Part shown: one piece after another, positions 10,540-22,306 of the stretch
How the letters are laid out: the number at the start of each line of letters is the position of its first letter
Numbering within the stretch: position 1 is the stretch's first letter
Origin: Neostapfia colusana
Taxonomy: Eukaryota > Streptophyta > Magnoliopsida > Poales > Poaceae
Assembly: GCA_030760725.1 (NCBI GenBank)
Contig: JASWHV010000012.1
Span: 21,466,368 to 21,530,367 of the forward strand
Length of the DNA stretch: 64,000 nt
Reading direction: 5' to 3'
Notes under the pieces: generated by a model
Database searches by the model: none
The model's input: the letters and a program-made list of their open reading frames with translations, nothing else
Told to the model about the DNA's origin: nothing
Program-made: the position numbers and the translations under genes

Positions 10540-11768
10540 TGTAGCCTAGAGTGCAGACTAGTCCGGTAGAGTGCAGACTAGTCCGTTTTCTAAACAGAGA
10601 AAAATCAGACTAGTCCGGTGCTGTGCGGACTAGTACGGTATACGTGGACTAGAAATATCAAGATTGATCAATGTTCACTTCTAGTACTCTATGCAGCGGA
10701 AATTAATTGATTACTTAGATGTATTGCAACAGTGATACAATGAATGACAAGAATCAACTTTGATTTTAATGTTTGAACGTGAATTTCAAAGGATTGATTA
10801 AACACTAGAATATGATGAACAATTAATGCAAGAGTAGGAGACAAGTGTTTATCCCGACGTTTGATTCCACGAAGGAAATCTACATCCCCGTTAAGGAGTC
10901 CACTAAGGACCGTGTCTTCTCCAACCCTACCCTCGTCGTATCGCCACAAAGGCCGATTCTCTTCCACTAATCACAAAGGGGAATAAATCGTTCAAGGGGC
11001 CTTCTCACAAGTTGAGGGCTCACCAAGAGTTACAATGAATGAACACAACCAAACACACTCAACAGATGAACAATTAACAAACAAGAGTGTGCGAGAGATC
11101 AAACCCAAGAGCTCAAGATGTGTAGAACAAGTCTCTCCTTTGATCAATTGCTAATCCCCAAAGAATTGATCCTTTTTTGGGTTAGAATGTGTGGAGAGAT
11201 GTGAATTTTGGGCTCTTGGGAGGTGTGACGGCGCAGTGGGTTGAAGAGATATGTTGGTATGGCCGTACACTGCTTTCTATAGTAGGGTTTCCAATGGTTA
11301 CGTTAGGGTTTGCGATGTCCGGACTAGTCCGTGGTTGGCTCCGGACTAGTACGGTGTGCGGTGTGTAGAAAACCCTAAGTGTTGTGAGATATTGGACTTG
11401 TCCGTAGTTGTGCGGACTAGTCCGATGTCTATCAAGAGACAACATCGGACTTGTCCGGATGATATCGGACTAGTCCGTTTTCTGGTCAGAAAGGAAATCG
11501 GACTAGTCCGGTTGATATCGGACTAGTCCGCACATGCTGAAATTGTGCAGTTAGTTTGATTTCTTCCACTTGAGCTCTTGTGGTGTGTTTCTCCAACACA
11601 CTCTATACTAAGTATTTTAATATTTTCAGCTCTTGAGCTCTTATCAATTTGGATCCTCCTTCTCCTTTCTTTTTGCGCTTTCTTCCTGATTTCTTTTAAG
11701 AACCTGCACTCATCTCAACAATTTTGTTAGGGTCTCATTTGTTTGTCATAAATCAACAAAAACCCACA
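10540..11768 (-). mobile_element. 5' LTR of copia element C
   Basis: A 1.23-kb LTR. The sense strand begins TGTGGGTTTTTGTTG (right end, 11768) and ends in CTACA near 10540, a few bases before the PBS. It carries two clusters of CGGACTAGTCCG-type palindromes, at about 10556-10650 and 11316-11535. The inner edge could be 10536 instead of 10540. The right flank from 11769 is leader sequence of element K. Confidence 0.8.
11310..11540. repeat. cluster of CGGACTAGTCCG palindromes in the copia LTR
   Basis: About nine copies of a GGACTAGTCC-type 12-bp palindrome or one-base variants (CGGACTTGTCCG, CGGACTAGTACG) within 230 bp. They are irregularly spaced, so this is not a simple tandem array. Confidence 0.8.
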
Positions 11769-12098
11769 AGTGATGTCTAGATGCACATTCAGAAAACATA
11801 TTAACTTCCCGTCCATTGCTGAATGGTACATCCCACACTACTTTTCTCGTACGGGGGAGCTCACAGAAATTGATCCACTTTCGATGGCGTTCCTTACCAT
11901 TCTTACCTCCACATAGGTGCGTCGTTACAGAATTGAAATACAGAATAATAACACACTGTTAGCTTGCCACCTTTGAGTAACTATGCTAATAATAGTCCTT
12001 ATAGGGGCATACTATACGTTCCTCACTCGTATACTTCTAAGTTTTCAAAAATACGCTCTTTTCATGCGTGTTATTCCCAATATGCGACTCTGATACCA
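11769..12098 (-). mobile_element. leader (untranslated internal region) and PBS of gypsy element K, truncated by the copia insertion
   Basis: The sense strand (minus) starts at the PBS, rc at 12086-12098 (TGGTATCAGAGTC, one base off the usual TGGTATCAGAGC). It then gives about 320 nt of leader that matches the leader of L at 56440-56755, for example TTAGCTTGCCACC and CTTCTTACC..TAGGTGCG. No ORF is supported. K's gag-pol must lie left of the copia element, outside the window. Confidence 0.8.
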
Positions 12099-12623
12099 CG
12101 CCTATGGGGAACCCCTTCCGGTATCCACACTCCAGGATACACATTGGGTGGTCCCGTGCGATGCGGCACCCAACAGCATAAACGAAAAGAAACCAAAATA
12201 TACAAAGTCTTTTATTTCTCAAGATATTGTCATTTACAACATATGGTACCACGAAGGTACACGCATCGGAATATACATACACATGTACTCTCGGTCCTAA
12301 CTATGCAAAAGAGAAGACGTCCGGCCCGCGAACGCTTCTTACTAGCTTCAACAAAGGTGAGTGCAGCGGCAAGGTTTCCGGTGAGTCTCTGATGTCTCAC
12401 CGAACAACCATCTTCATAACAAATTTTATATAACCTGCAAAACACTAATAATGCAACCGTGAGCTCGAAAGCTCAGAAAGACTTAACCGACACTCCTAAC
12501 CATGAAACTCTACATGCAGGGATTAATAATATAGGAAAAAGATTTTGCAATAAAGACACGCCTACATGTTAGTCCTTACTTTCAGTTTTACAGCAGCAGA
12601 TTAATATGCCTTGGGCAGCCCTC

Positions 12624-12668
12624 ACATCGGAAGTCCACAATCAAACAAGAAACGCTTTCCTCTGATGT
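12624..12668 (-). other. conserved 45-nt hairpin 1 in LTR K
   Basis: Sense stem ACATCAGA/TCCGATGT (one mismatch) around the invariant loop. It begins 189 nt from the candidate splice acceptor at 12435. Confidence 0.65.
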
Positions 12669-13314
12669 GGTTATGCCCAAAGTAGAAGATAAACTTAGTG
12701 AGCTCTACAACTATAGCATACATGGTTTGCAATACAATGAACTTAAGAACTTCACCACAGCAATGATTCATCTCACTTCATCTGGAAGTATTAACGATGT
12801 CACAACTCAGTCAACAAGTGGTACTCATATAACCGCGAGGGATGGTGATTCGAATCAGGACACACCCAGAACACACGACACATACACCCACCTCGAAAGA
12901 CTCACACAAGAGATCTTTCTTACGTTGTATGCAGCAACCTTTCACCTGTCACTCCAATGCCGAACCAGTTCTACCGACCTATCAGAAGGGCCACTACCCG
13001 GAACACATCAAAGTTGCTCTGCAAGTGGGTTTACATCTCTGACACCAACTACCAAAGGACGGTGGTATAAGTTTCGACACGAGAGTACCCGAGTTACATC
13101 AGTTTCCTGGACCCCATAATTCCAGTATGCATCTGGTACTGTTCAAACTTGCTCAACAAGGTGGCATACGCATCGGTCCTTAACCGGCACAAACAGAGCT
13201 ACAGCAACACAGGCCCAACGTCCTTCTGTTCCTACTCTCTGCTCGGTCTCATTTTCCTTTCCAGAAATTTCATTCTCTAGAGTCATACCCCGTTGAACCA
13301 AAATCCTAGCCTCG

Positions 13315-13334
13315 CAAGTAGCTTCCACTACCCG
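13315..13334 (-). other. conserved hairpin 2 in LTR K
   Basis: Sense CGGGTAGT..AGCTACTTG, paired with G-U pairs. It is equivalent to 7958-7978 in Q and 62151-62170 in P. Confidence 0.45.
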
Positions 13335-16262
13335 ACTTGTACCGGATCCAATACAACTTAATCCTAGCTGAAACTACACGAAGGTAACCTGTTATACCCT
13401 TTAACTCCAAGGGTTTATGGGTCAAGCATTTGGAGTATCAATCACCCTCAACCTAATGCACAATACATACTAGACCAAAGAAAGTGATTCAAAGTATAAT
13501 ATACTAAAAAGTTGTTAAATGCAAACCGGGGCTTGCCTTATGTTGCTGCAGGTTTAATCCTAACTTAAAGTCAGTAGCTTGGCGATGAGTAACGTGTCAA
13601 CTTTCTATTCCGAGTCGAGTTCCTCATCGAACTCCTTCGTCGTGTTTCCTTCCGGTATGAAGATGCACAAATTTATATTGCAAGTAAGAATTTATGAAAT
13701 AAAAGTGTTTTATGACTTAAGAAGGGTTCAGATCAACTAAGACTTGAGAGTTGGGTTTGTCTATGTGCTGAACAGAGAAAGAATCATTTTGATCAGTGGA
13801 TGTTTGGAGTACAGTTCAAAGAGCTATTTAATGAACATAAAAAGTGATTTGGAAAGAACTAGCAGAAACTGGAGAAGATGATCTCAACTTGCTCTGAAAT
13901 TTTTACAATGGTCCATAGATCATACATAGGTATGGCTTGAAAAATTTCAGACAAAGTTGATATAAGATGTGGCCTAAGGAATTTTCTTAGCTATTTGGCT
14001 TCTCTTAATTCCTATGGCAATTCTAGGGTCTTGGAATGCTCCAAATTTGGTTTTTCAGAAACATGGGAGTCTTATGAGTCTATAGGACTTGGTTTCACCA
14101 TTTTTGGAGCTTCCTACACAGAGATATGGAATTCACAAGATTGGAGCTAAAAGCGGGAAAAGGTTTCTGTTATTTTTCCTAATTTTCAGAGCCATACAAG
14201 ATTTAATCATCAATTGGCCTAGAAAATGAGGTCCAATACCTTTGAAATTTTTACTGGAGTTTAAGCATATTTAGAGGAAGACTCTGCCCAAAATTCGGAA
14301 TTTTCCAATAAACAGAACTCCTGTAATTAATTCCATAAGATTTTCCTTAATTGAATTGATTTTCAAAAAAATTGGGATGTACCCCTTGAAAGTACTCACT
14401 GAGAGGAATCCAATGGAATTTATTTGACAATTTTTGTAGGTTCCTATCAAAAGTTATGAGCATTTGAATTTGGAGGAAAATCTGAACCAAAATTGGGAAA
14501 AATTTAAACTGCTGACGGTGGGGACCACCCCTCTTCTTCAACCTCACGACAGCAGAGGCTTGGGTGGCGGCGCGTGGTGGTGGGTGCCAGTGAGGCTCAC
14601 CCGAAGTGCCTTCCTGGCCTCCCCTTGGCCCCAAACTCGCCGCCTCTCACTTTAGGAGCACAGGGAGCTCATCCATGGGGTCGGCCGAGGCCCCCGACCA
14701 CCGGAAATGTCTCGGCAACGAGTGGCGGCGGCGACACCACTTCGGCGGCGTCGAACTCACGCTAGGATAGCTCAAATGCTTCAGGTTTTCTTCCTAAAGC
14801 ACTGTGGTAGAACCCTCATCACTGTCATGAGCTCAAATCAGCTTAAAAGTGGCTGCAAACATGAGTTCATCGGCGACCGAGGTCCAATACCGGCAGTGAC
14901 CCAAAAAACTCAAAGAACAGCGCCAAAACTCGATGGTTTTTATCCTAGAGGAGCGTGGGAAGGTCTAGAACATGTTTGTAGCTCGTCACAAGTGATGGTG
15001 GCTTGATTACTACGAATTTAGAGTTTTAGTGCGGCTCGGTCCTATGAACACCGAACCACTAAAAAGCAAAATTCATTCTCGGTACTGCACGAGAGGAGGA
15101 GAGGTTTGCACCGTGAGTTCGAGTGGTTGAAGAAGGTCCTATTTGCTGTAGAGAGTTTGCCACGAGATGGTTTGTAGCGCCCGGGCACCGGGGAACCGAA
15201 GATGTCGAGCGGTGGCCAAATGGGAGGGCTGAGCGAGGGAGTGTTCGGGGATAAGCGAGGACCGGCTCACGTGGGCAGGACCGTGCTGATCATGACATTT
15301 CACCCGGTATTCTTAGCCACAGATCAGGACGTGGCGATGACGGGGTCGGTTGGGCACTGGCGAGCAGGAGGTGGCGGCCACTCGGTGAAACAGAGGCGGT
15401 TCACCTTTTCCTGTGTATGACATGTGGGTTCCACAGCCACAATTCTTCCTCTTATCCTCCCAATTCGGTTTAAAGTAGCACATGAGCTCTAAATTTGATA
15501 AAAATTGGAGGATAGGTCAAAAGAAATTTGAGGAACACAATGGTGCACTCAAATTTGGATTTCGGTGAAGTCAGAATTTGAAAGTGAGATTTAAATTCAA
15601 ATTTGAATTTTCTCCCGTTTAATTCCAACGACTAGGAAACCCTTTCCAAATGATCTGAAATTTTTCCGGAATACCTATGGATGTGTGGAGAACCAAATTG
15701 TAGATTTAGTTCTCCGTGTTTGGATATTTTTGCATGTTTAATTTAGACTCGGAGCTCACACTTTTAAATTCAAAAGTTTAAATTCCTCCTCATTTTCTCG
15801 GTTTGACTTGCAGCACAACTTGCTAGAATTTTGAGATTTCACACAAATGCCCATTTGGATTTGAATACTTCAATCTATGTTTTGATTTGGATGAATTCAT
15901 GGCAAATGTGAAGCTGAAATTCAAATTTAATTTTAATTTAGCCAAAATAGCTCATGTCAAGATCAACTCCAAATGGATAGAAAATTAGTGTGTGAGCTCA
16001 TAAAATGTGCTGAGTGTGAAAATGGATCCCACTTTTGAATTCATGGGATGAAAGGAGTTTGAGTTTTAATTTAAGTTCAAACTAGCCATTTAACTATTGT
16101 ACCCAAAAGTACCTCAAAAGGTTTTGGATTGGATGAAATTTGGCATGAGCATTCCTATCAAAGTTTAGGAGGTAATCATATGCTCAGCCTCTATATGATG
16201 CATGTGGGAAATACCACATTTGCATTTTTGTGAGTTCATCTTGTAATTATCTATTGATTGTG

Positions 16263-16267
16263 GTTAC
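16263..16267. repeat. target-site duplication of element H, left copy (GTTAC)
   Basis: Identical to 55404-55408. The unoccupied site is visible in the related LTR P at 59412-59428, reverse orientation. Confidence 0.95.
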
Positions 16268-16807
16268 TGTAACAGCTCTGATACCACGCTGAGACGGACC
16301 CGGACCCCGTCGGTTGGTGCCGTGTTATGCGGCACCCAACAGCACACGGGTCGATGAACACACATCATATTACATAAATAGTTTAGCGGAAGCGTACAAG
16401 AATGTTTTACAAATAGTTATATCAGAGTAAACTACAGCGGAAGACTATCACTCTCACGACTCATATCTAAACTAGCAGCAAAGAAACGGTCCAGCCCGCG
16501 GACGTTTCTTACTAGCAACACGAAGACAATCTGCAGCGGCGAGGATGCTCTTTGAGTACGCACTCGGAGATTCCCGAGTCTCATCGGCATCCCTTCTCAT
16601 AAGCATCGAGTCAATTACCTGCAAAACAACTCGGATAGCATCTGTGAGCATAACGCTCAGCAAGACTTAACCGTCACCCTAAATATGAAACTCTAAGTGA
16701 GGTTATGAACCTAACATAGGATGGAATATGCATAATTTAACTCGCCTAAAAGTGAATCCTTACTGTCAGGTATTAATTGCAGCATTTTAAGTAACCTTGG
16801 GCACGCA

Positions 16808-16852
16808 ACATCGGGAGTCCACAATCAAACAAGAAACGCTTTCCCCCGATGT
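16808..16852 (-). other. conserved 45-nt hairpin 1 in H 3' LTR
   Basis: Sense stem ACATCGGG/CCCGATGT with the invariant loop. It begins 189 nt from the candidate acceptor at 16619-16622. Confidence 0.7.
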
Positions 16853-17499
16853 AAATTGCTCATGGCATAAAAGAATTGAGTTTGCACTAGCCTATGCATC
16901 AAGATCAAATACAAAGGTAGGATAATACTTCACATCAAAATGATTAGCTCCTTTCTCATGCAAGTTCTTACTACGTCACGACTGTGAGAACAAGTATGCT
17001 CGGTCCATTCCGCGAGCGACGGTGATTCGAATCAATAACACCCGGACTACACGACACATACGCCCGTAGTCGACGTTGCCTACAACAACCATCACTGACG
17101 TCGTACGTGGCAGACTTTCCCCCGTTTCACCCCCGCTGAATCGATCAAGTCGCCCCGTACAGTAGCTACTCTCATGGTGCACCTTCCGACATGAGATGTC
17201 ATGAGAATATTCCCCACATACTGCACACCGGCTGTCCGCCTGAGGCGACCCGAAAAGTCCCAACGACAGCTTCCCGAGTTACATCGGTTTACTGGGTCCC
17301 ATATAGCCAGCATGAGTCTGGTACACAACTCAAACTTGTTCAACAGGGCCGCATACAGATCGGTCCTTGACTGACATGGACAGGTCTACAGCACCCAGGC
17401 CCCTATGTCCTGCTGCTCCTACAACCTTCCGGTCTTCACTTTAACTTGCTAATTCAATTACGAACCAATCCCGTATGCCCCTGTTGTTCCTAAATCTGC

Positions 17500-17518
17500 G
17501 AGTAGCATCTCACCACTC
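17500..17518 (-). other. conserved hairpin 2 in H 3' LTR
   Basis: Sense GAGTGGT..ATGCTACTC, the family equivalent of hairpin 2 in P and Q, partly with G-U pairs. Confidence 0.4.
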
Positions 17519-20057
17519 AACTTCTACCGAACCGTACTTAAGCATTGCAGTTCCACACGGTGAAAGACACCTACCCAATACTCCATGGGTCATTTAGCTA
17601 TGCAAGAGGAGTATCAAACACTATACCTAATGCACAATTCATGTCCTGACCGAAAGTGAATAAAAAAAACTTAACAGCTGTTAAATGCAAACCGGAGCTT
17701 GCCTGTTTTGCAGGGTAGTCATATATAATCAGTTAGTGTCCTTGCAGATCCACCCTTGACTCTCTGGAGCTTGATCCACTTCGATGAATCACTCCTTTGA
17801 GTCCCCTTCGTTGTGGATCCTATTGAGATGCATCTGCACATATTTTATAGAATGTAATGGAAAGAAGTTATGGAATTAATTTCTTAGTACAGAGGTTGTG
17901 TGGAAAAGCCAAGCATGGCTTGGTTTGCCTCTGTTGTGCAGAGAACAGAAATAAACTAAATTGACCTTAAGGCCTTAGCTATACACTAATCATTTTCCCT
18001 AATGATCATAATAGACAAGCTGAAAAGATTTGAGTGCAACTGAAGAACAAGAACTCCAATGGCCTCAAAACTTTTACAGCAGGTTCTATACTACCTAAGG
18101 ATTTAGCTTGCCAAATTGCAGCTAATGTGGAGTCATATTGTGTCCTCCCCAATTCTCACAATATCTCTTATGTATTCCCACCTATACACAAGTATGGAGA
18201 ATAAGAACAGGGAGTTCCAGGACTCATCTTGTGCTGATAATTTACATGTTAGTTCTTGATCACATGAGAGTCATCTGGTCCAAAATTCAGCCCTTTTACT
18301 TGGGTAGTTCTCCCAGAACAATTCTTTAAGCATTTGTACTCAACAGAATTAATTCTGTAGTAATGTGCATTTTCATGACCAATTAAGTGAACTAAAATTC
18401 CAAGTATGTCTCATAGAGCTTGCCTACATTTTCCTATGATTTTTGGAGCTATGGATTGCTCAAAACAGATTTTAGAAGTGGGAAACATTTTCTGAAAATG
18501 TTTCTGGACTCTTTTGAACACAGTAGATTGCATTTAGCAAATTCCTACTCAAATTATCTTCAAATGAGCTGAAAATTTGCTAGTAGGTCAACAATATGCT
18601 AAAGAATATTCTGGCAAAATTTGGGGATTTTTGGATAACCCAATCTCCCTCAATAATTCTTTTTCAGGAAAAACTTCAAAGAATTTTTCAGAATATAATA
18701 TTGACTTTCATACAAATCTGAGTTCATATTTGGATAGAACTCAGAGAGATGAATCCAACCCAATTGGAATCACTCAAATTGGAGTTTTCTACAGGGAGAT
18801 ATGAATTTCTAAAGATTGAGCTAAGTCTGGAATTATTTTCCTATTGAAAATCCGGCTGGACCTAATGTTTTGAATTCCAGCCAATAGAAGCGAAGCCACA
18901 CCGGGCCACAGCATCTCTGCGCGCCAACATACGGGATCCCGGCCACACCTGATCCCGGGTTTAAAATTTGAGCTGCTGACAGCCGGGGCCCACGCGTCTT
19001 CTTCTTCCTCCGGCTTCCTCGCTCGCGCCCGCGCTGCCCCTCGCCGGCCCAGCGCCGGAGCTCGCCAGCTCGCCGTTTCCGGCCACCGCCTGAGCTGAAA
19101 CTCGCCGCCAGGGAGTTTGTGACACCGAGGAACACGGCTGTGGGGTTTGCTAGTGCCGCCGACGACCGGAACATGGCCGGCGACGTGCAACTGCCTCTGT
19201 GGCCGTTCGGCAGCGTCGCCCGAGGTCTCCCGCCCTCAAAAACTTGTGCCGACGAGCCCTACAGCACCAGCGTACCTCCAGGAACATCGGTACGACCTCA
19301 AACTAGCGCGGAAGTGGCTGTACGTGCGCTCGCGAGGAGGAGAAGATGGATGGCCCTTGCTTCGTCCAGGCGGGGGTGATCAGGCCGCGAACCGCCTCTG
19401 GGCGCCGTGCGTGGGGAAAGGCAGCAGCTGGTGGCGCTGCCGAGCCTCCCAGTGGCTCCACGGTGGGAGCTGCTCGTGGCCCACGTGCTGCTCGACGAAT
19501 TTCCCCACTGGGGCTGAGACTTAAGGTGCAAGGCTCCTCTTTTAGCTCTATGACATGTGGGTCCCACTCCACATTTCCTCCCCAAATATCTTCTCAAGCT
19601 GATCCTCTTAATTCCCACAATTCTGAGTTTTAAAATGTGGGTTAGAATTTGAATCCTTCCAATTCAGTTTGAATTTGCTTGCCAAATTTGAATTTGGTTG
19701 AAGTTTGCAAATTCTCCTCTTTACTCCTTTTTGAGCCCACCCTACAATTGAAATGTTTGTGAGCAAACTTTTCCCTATAATCCCAAGTATAGGGTTGCAT
19801 GTTTATTCAAAGTTTTTGGTCACTACATGTGTGAACTTTGAATTTCAAATCTGATTTTTAAACTTACATGCAAAAAGGTATTTAACTCCTTATTGGTTCA
19901 ACACTTTTAAATAAAAATGTGAGCCTCATTTTGGATGGTCATCCATGTATTACTTTGCATGGAGAAAAGTTTTAGCAAGTCCCATTTTTCATGTCTTTGC
20001 CACACATATGAATTCAAACTTTAGTTTTTATTCATACACATTTTTGGGACTTTTACA

Positions 20058-20070
20058 TTCCTCCCCCCTT
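20058..20070 (-). promoter_or_regulatory. polypurine tract of element H
   Basis: Sense AAGGGGGGAGGAA, directly before the 3' LTR. It primes plus-strand DNA synthesis. Confidence 0.85.
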
Positions 20071-20121
20071 AAAAGAATCTCGTCCCGAGATTACAAAAGA
20101 TGAACAAGACGGGAGAGGTAA

Positions 20122-20424
20122 TTACAAACTGTACAAAGCTAAAAATTCCGGATAGTTGGTGCGGAGGTAATCTTCACTTTCCCACGTCGCCTCTTCCGCG
20201 GTGTGATTACTCCACAGCACCTTGTAAAATTTGATCGTCCGGTTCCCGGTTACCCGGGTCTTTTCATCCAAAATCTGAACCGGTCGCTCGGTGTAGGTCA
20301 GGTCCGGTTTCAATTCGTCGATTTCCTCGGCGCGAACAGCAGCGGTGAATTTGAGGCACTTCCGCAGCTGTGAAACATGAAATACATCATGAACACCCGC
20401 TAGACTTGCCGGTAACTCCAGCCG
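20122..20424 (-). pseudogene. element H pol C-terminus with chromodomain, separated from the rest by M
   Basis: The last roughly 100 codons of H pol. They contain VHDVFHVSQLRKCL, the segment linking the integrase GPY/F module to the tail, then PVQILDEKTRVTGN and KVLWSNHTAEEATWESED, which match the chromodomain of Tekay/Del integrases. The open frame continues upstream into M sequence, which is a chimera without meaning. The matching upstream half ends at 45881, and GTAGG is present on both sides. Chromodomains of this clade are thought to steer integration to heterochromatin. Confidence 0.88.
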
Positions 20425-20429
20425 GTAGG
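20425..20429. repeat. target-site duplication of element M, left copy (GTAGG)
   Basis: Identical to 45876-45880. Confidence 0.95.
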
Positions 20430-22306
20430 TGTCACACCCGGTTTTTCCGAAGAACAACCAAGTGAATATCACATGTATGCCAGGATCATTTTCTCATACA
20501 TGTGATGACAAATAGTGAAGCATCATTTATTACAAGCCAGGTGTCGAATATAAATAAGTCTTACATCACAAATGTCTCAATGAACACTAATGCTTCATCA
20601 CAAGTAAATAAACTAGCAGCGGAATATTATTCTTTAGGGCTCCATCACAGGTGTTGCCCGGGGGTCTTCATGAACCTAAAAACCTTCCTCGGGTCCAAAA
20701 TCTTGGTCATTATACACCACCTCATTATCTTGACCTGAGCAGCAATATAAACCAACAAATATGCAAGGTTGAGTACCAATGGTACTCAGCAAGTGTGGGA
20801 AAATTATATCATGCATGGCTAGAACAAGGAGAGGTTGAACTCATGGTTAAAGCACTACGCAATTAATACCTATCACCTTAGCTTATTAAGCACCTACATT
20901 ACTACACAGGTGAAATGATCCAAATCTCCCATCCCATCATCATAAACCAATAACCATAATCATCATTTCCAATGTTAAGCTCCCCGCTTAACTTCCAAAA
21001 CCATCAATTCTCTAATCATGAATAAGTCCAGGCCGCTCTTAACCGTGAGCACGGCTGTCAAGACAGTTTTGACTCTGCAGAGTTTGTACCACTGTACCCA
21101 CAAGTAGTGATTTCATCCCCCGTTGCCGGGTGGACTAAAAGAACCTCCATTATGCCAGTGGCTACGAACCACATTCACACTTCCCAGGTGTGTGGCCAAG
21201 AGATCACTACGAAGCCTTTACAAAGGGATTCCCGACGAGCGTGGGCCCACTGAGGTTTCACCCCTAACAGCATACAAGAGGCTCCAACCCCGCTGCAGTG
21301 GCCCCCTCTTGAGCCTTGCGGTTCATATGGCAGTCCAGCTGACTCCTATTCCCCGCACCATCCAACACACCCATACTACGCCGGGGATACACCTAATTAA
21401 TTGGCTAAGCTGCCCCATCTCAGCATGTGGTTGGCACTGTAAAGCCGGGTTACATGCTCCATGAACCGGTCCTTAGGATCCAGGCAAGTACTAAACACAA
21501 ACCCAAGTCTCGTGCACCCAGCACACAACCAAAACATCCAACTTGCCTTGATCCCTACCTCTACATAACTCACAATATCTCATTCAAGAGTATGGTAATA
21601 TAAACTGATGATTTCATGTCCCAAACATCCCATTCTAAACATGGCTAAGCATATGCATGGACATAAATGACATGACAAAATAAATCCCAACCCAAGCTAC
21701 AAGGAAACAAGGTAATGCAATTCTAGGGAAACTTCCTAGCATGGGTTTCATATTTCATTTGACAATGCAAATAATTCTATCTACACATCCTAGCATAGGA
21801 TCAAAGTGGTCAAGGACACTTGCCTCCTTCTTGCTGCTCCTGAAATGGGTAGTCCTGATCTTGGTAACTGATAGCTTGCTCTTGAACAGGTTCTACTTCA
21901 TACCATCACACATAGCAAAAGAAAAACAACAATCATAAGACATAGTTCACACTTCTACTTCATACAAACCACACATTCATATTTATGAAAGTTTCTTTAC
22001 CATTTTATGTGTTGTGGATACTCTATGTGTGTTGATTTGGGGCTTGCATACACTTTCATTTACTTGTATAGGATTCCTACTTTGGTGTTCATATTTATAC
22101 TCACATACTATATATATATATACATATATATATGTGTGTTTCAGTTTTAAATAAATTCCTTATATATTAAACTACCAAGTATGTATGAAAAGTATTTTTC
22201 TTCTTCATATGTGCCTTCATAATTTCTATCAACCCTAAACTGAATTCTTTGTTCTTTAGAAACTCCATTTATCATTTACTAGTTTCTATATTTCCAGATT
22301 TATATT
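20430..22306 (-). mobile_element. 3' LTR of element M, left part
   Basis: Starts TGTCACACCCGG. The rc polyadenylation signal TTTATT is at 20526-20531, about 97 nt from the LTR end, so R begins after the TATA box and U5 is short. Y interrupts the LTR after ATATT (22302-22306). A 113-codon open frame recurs at the same place in all four LTRs of M and Y, but it has no domain and is treated as non-coding. Confidence 0.92.
22302..22306. repeat. target-site duplication of element Y, left copy (ATATT)
   Basis: Identical to 35039-35043. Confidence 0.95.

Larger units (their letters stand above)
1..11768 (-). mobile_element. Ty1/copia retrotransposon C (SIRE/Opie-like), partial and decayed
   Basis: A minus-strand copia element in the order gag, protease, integrase, RT, RNase H when read from right to left. 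The 5' LTR is at 10540-11768 and the PBS at 10521-10533. The 3' LTR must lie left of the window. The integrase-before-RT order, the YIDDIIFG RT motif and the RNase H ending LADIFTKPLDKKRF identify Ty1/copia; the long gag with an S/D/E-rich linker and the long region after pol fit the SIRE/Opie (Maximus) group. The coding region carries several stops and frameshifts, so it is not autonomous. It is split by solo LTR Q at 5129-9186. It sits inside the leader of gypsy element K. Confidence 0.93.
12103..16267 (-). mobile_element. 5' LTR of gypsy element K, main part (continued at 55409-55501)
   Basis: A minus-strand LTR of 4258 bp in total, split by element H. The inner end is CCCCATA by the PBS, with the usual CA decayed to TA. 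The outer end, TGTAAGGGCCC, is at 55501. It shares the family's 3' block: AATAAA (rc 12211-12216), candidate acceptor at 12435-12438, hairpin 1 at 12624-12668, hairpin 2 at 13315-13334 and AG|GCAAGC at 13535. The rest is GC-rich around 14500-15420 and AT-rich elsewhere. Small ORFs across it show no domain and are not conserved between family members. Confidence 0.88.
16268..20057 (-). mobile_element. 3' LTR of element H
   Basis: 3790 bp; the sense strand starts TGTAAAAGTCCC and ends TGTTACA. The last 22 nt of the sense LTR, including GCGTGGTATCAGAGC, look like a primer-site sequence absorbed into the LTR. Its 3' half shares blocks with K, S, P and Q. The GC-rich part (about 18900-19550) is the likely promoter and first exon region. 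The short ORFs there run on both strands and have no domain. Confidence 0.92.

Noticed and set aside
16472..16663. 63-codon frame in H LTRs ending KKRPRAGPF, with a cognate in K
   Set aside because: The similarity comes from the conserved LTR 3' block; the reading frame differs from the phase of the candidate micro-exon, and the stops do not match between copies.
22100..22140. TA-rich microsatellite in M and Y LTRs
   Set aside because: A simple repeat varying by one or two units between copies; useful only as a marker.
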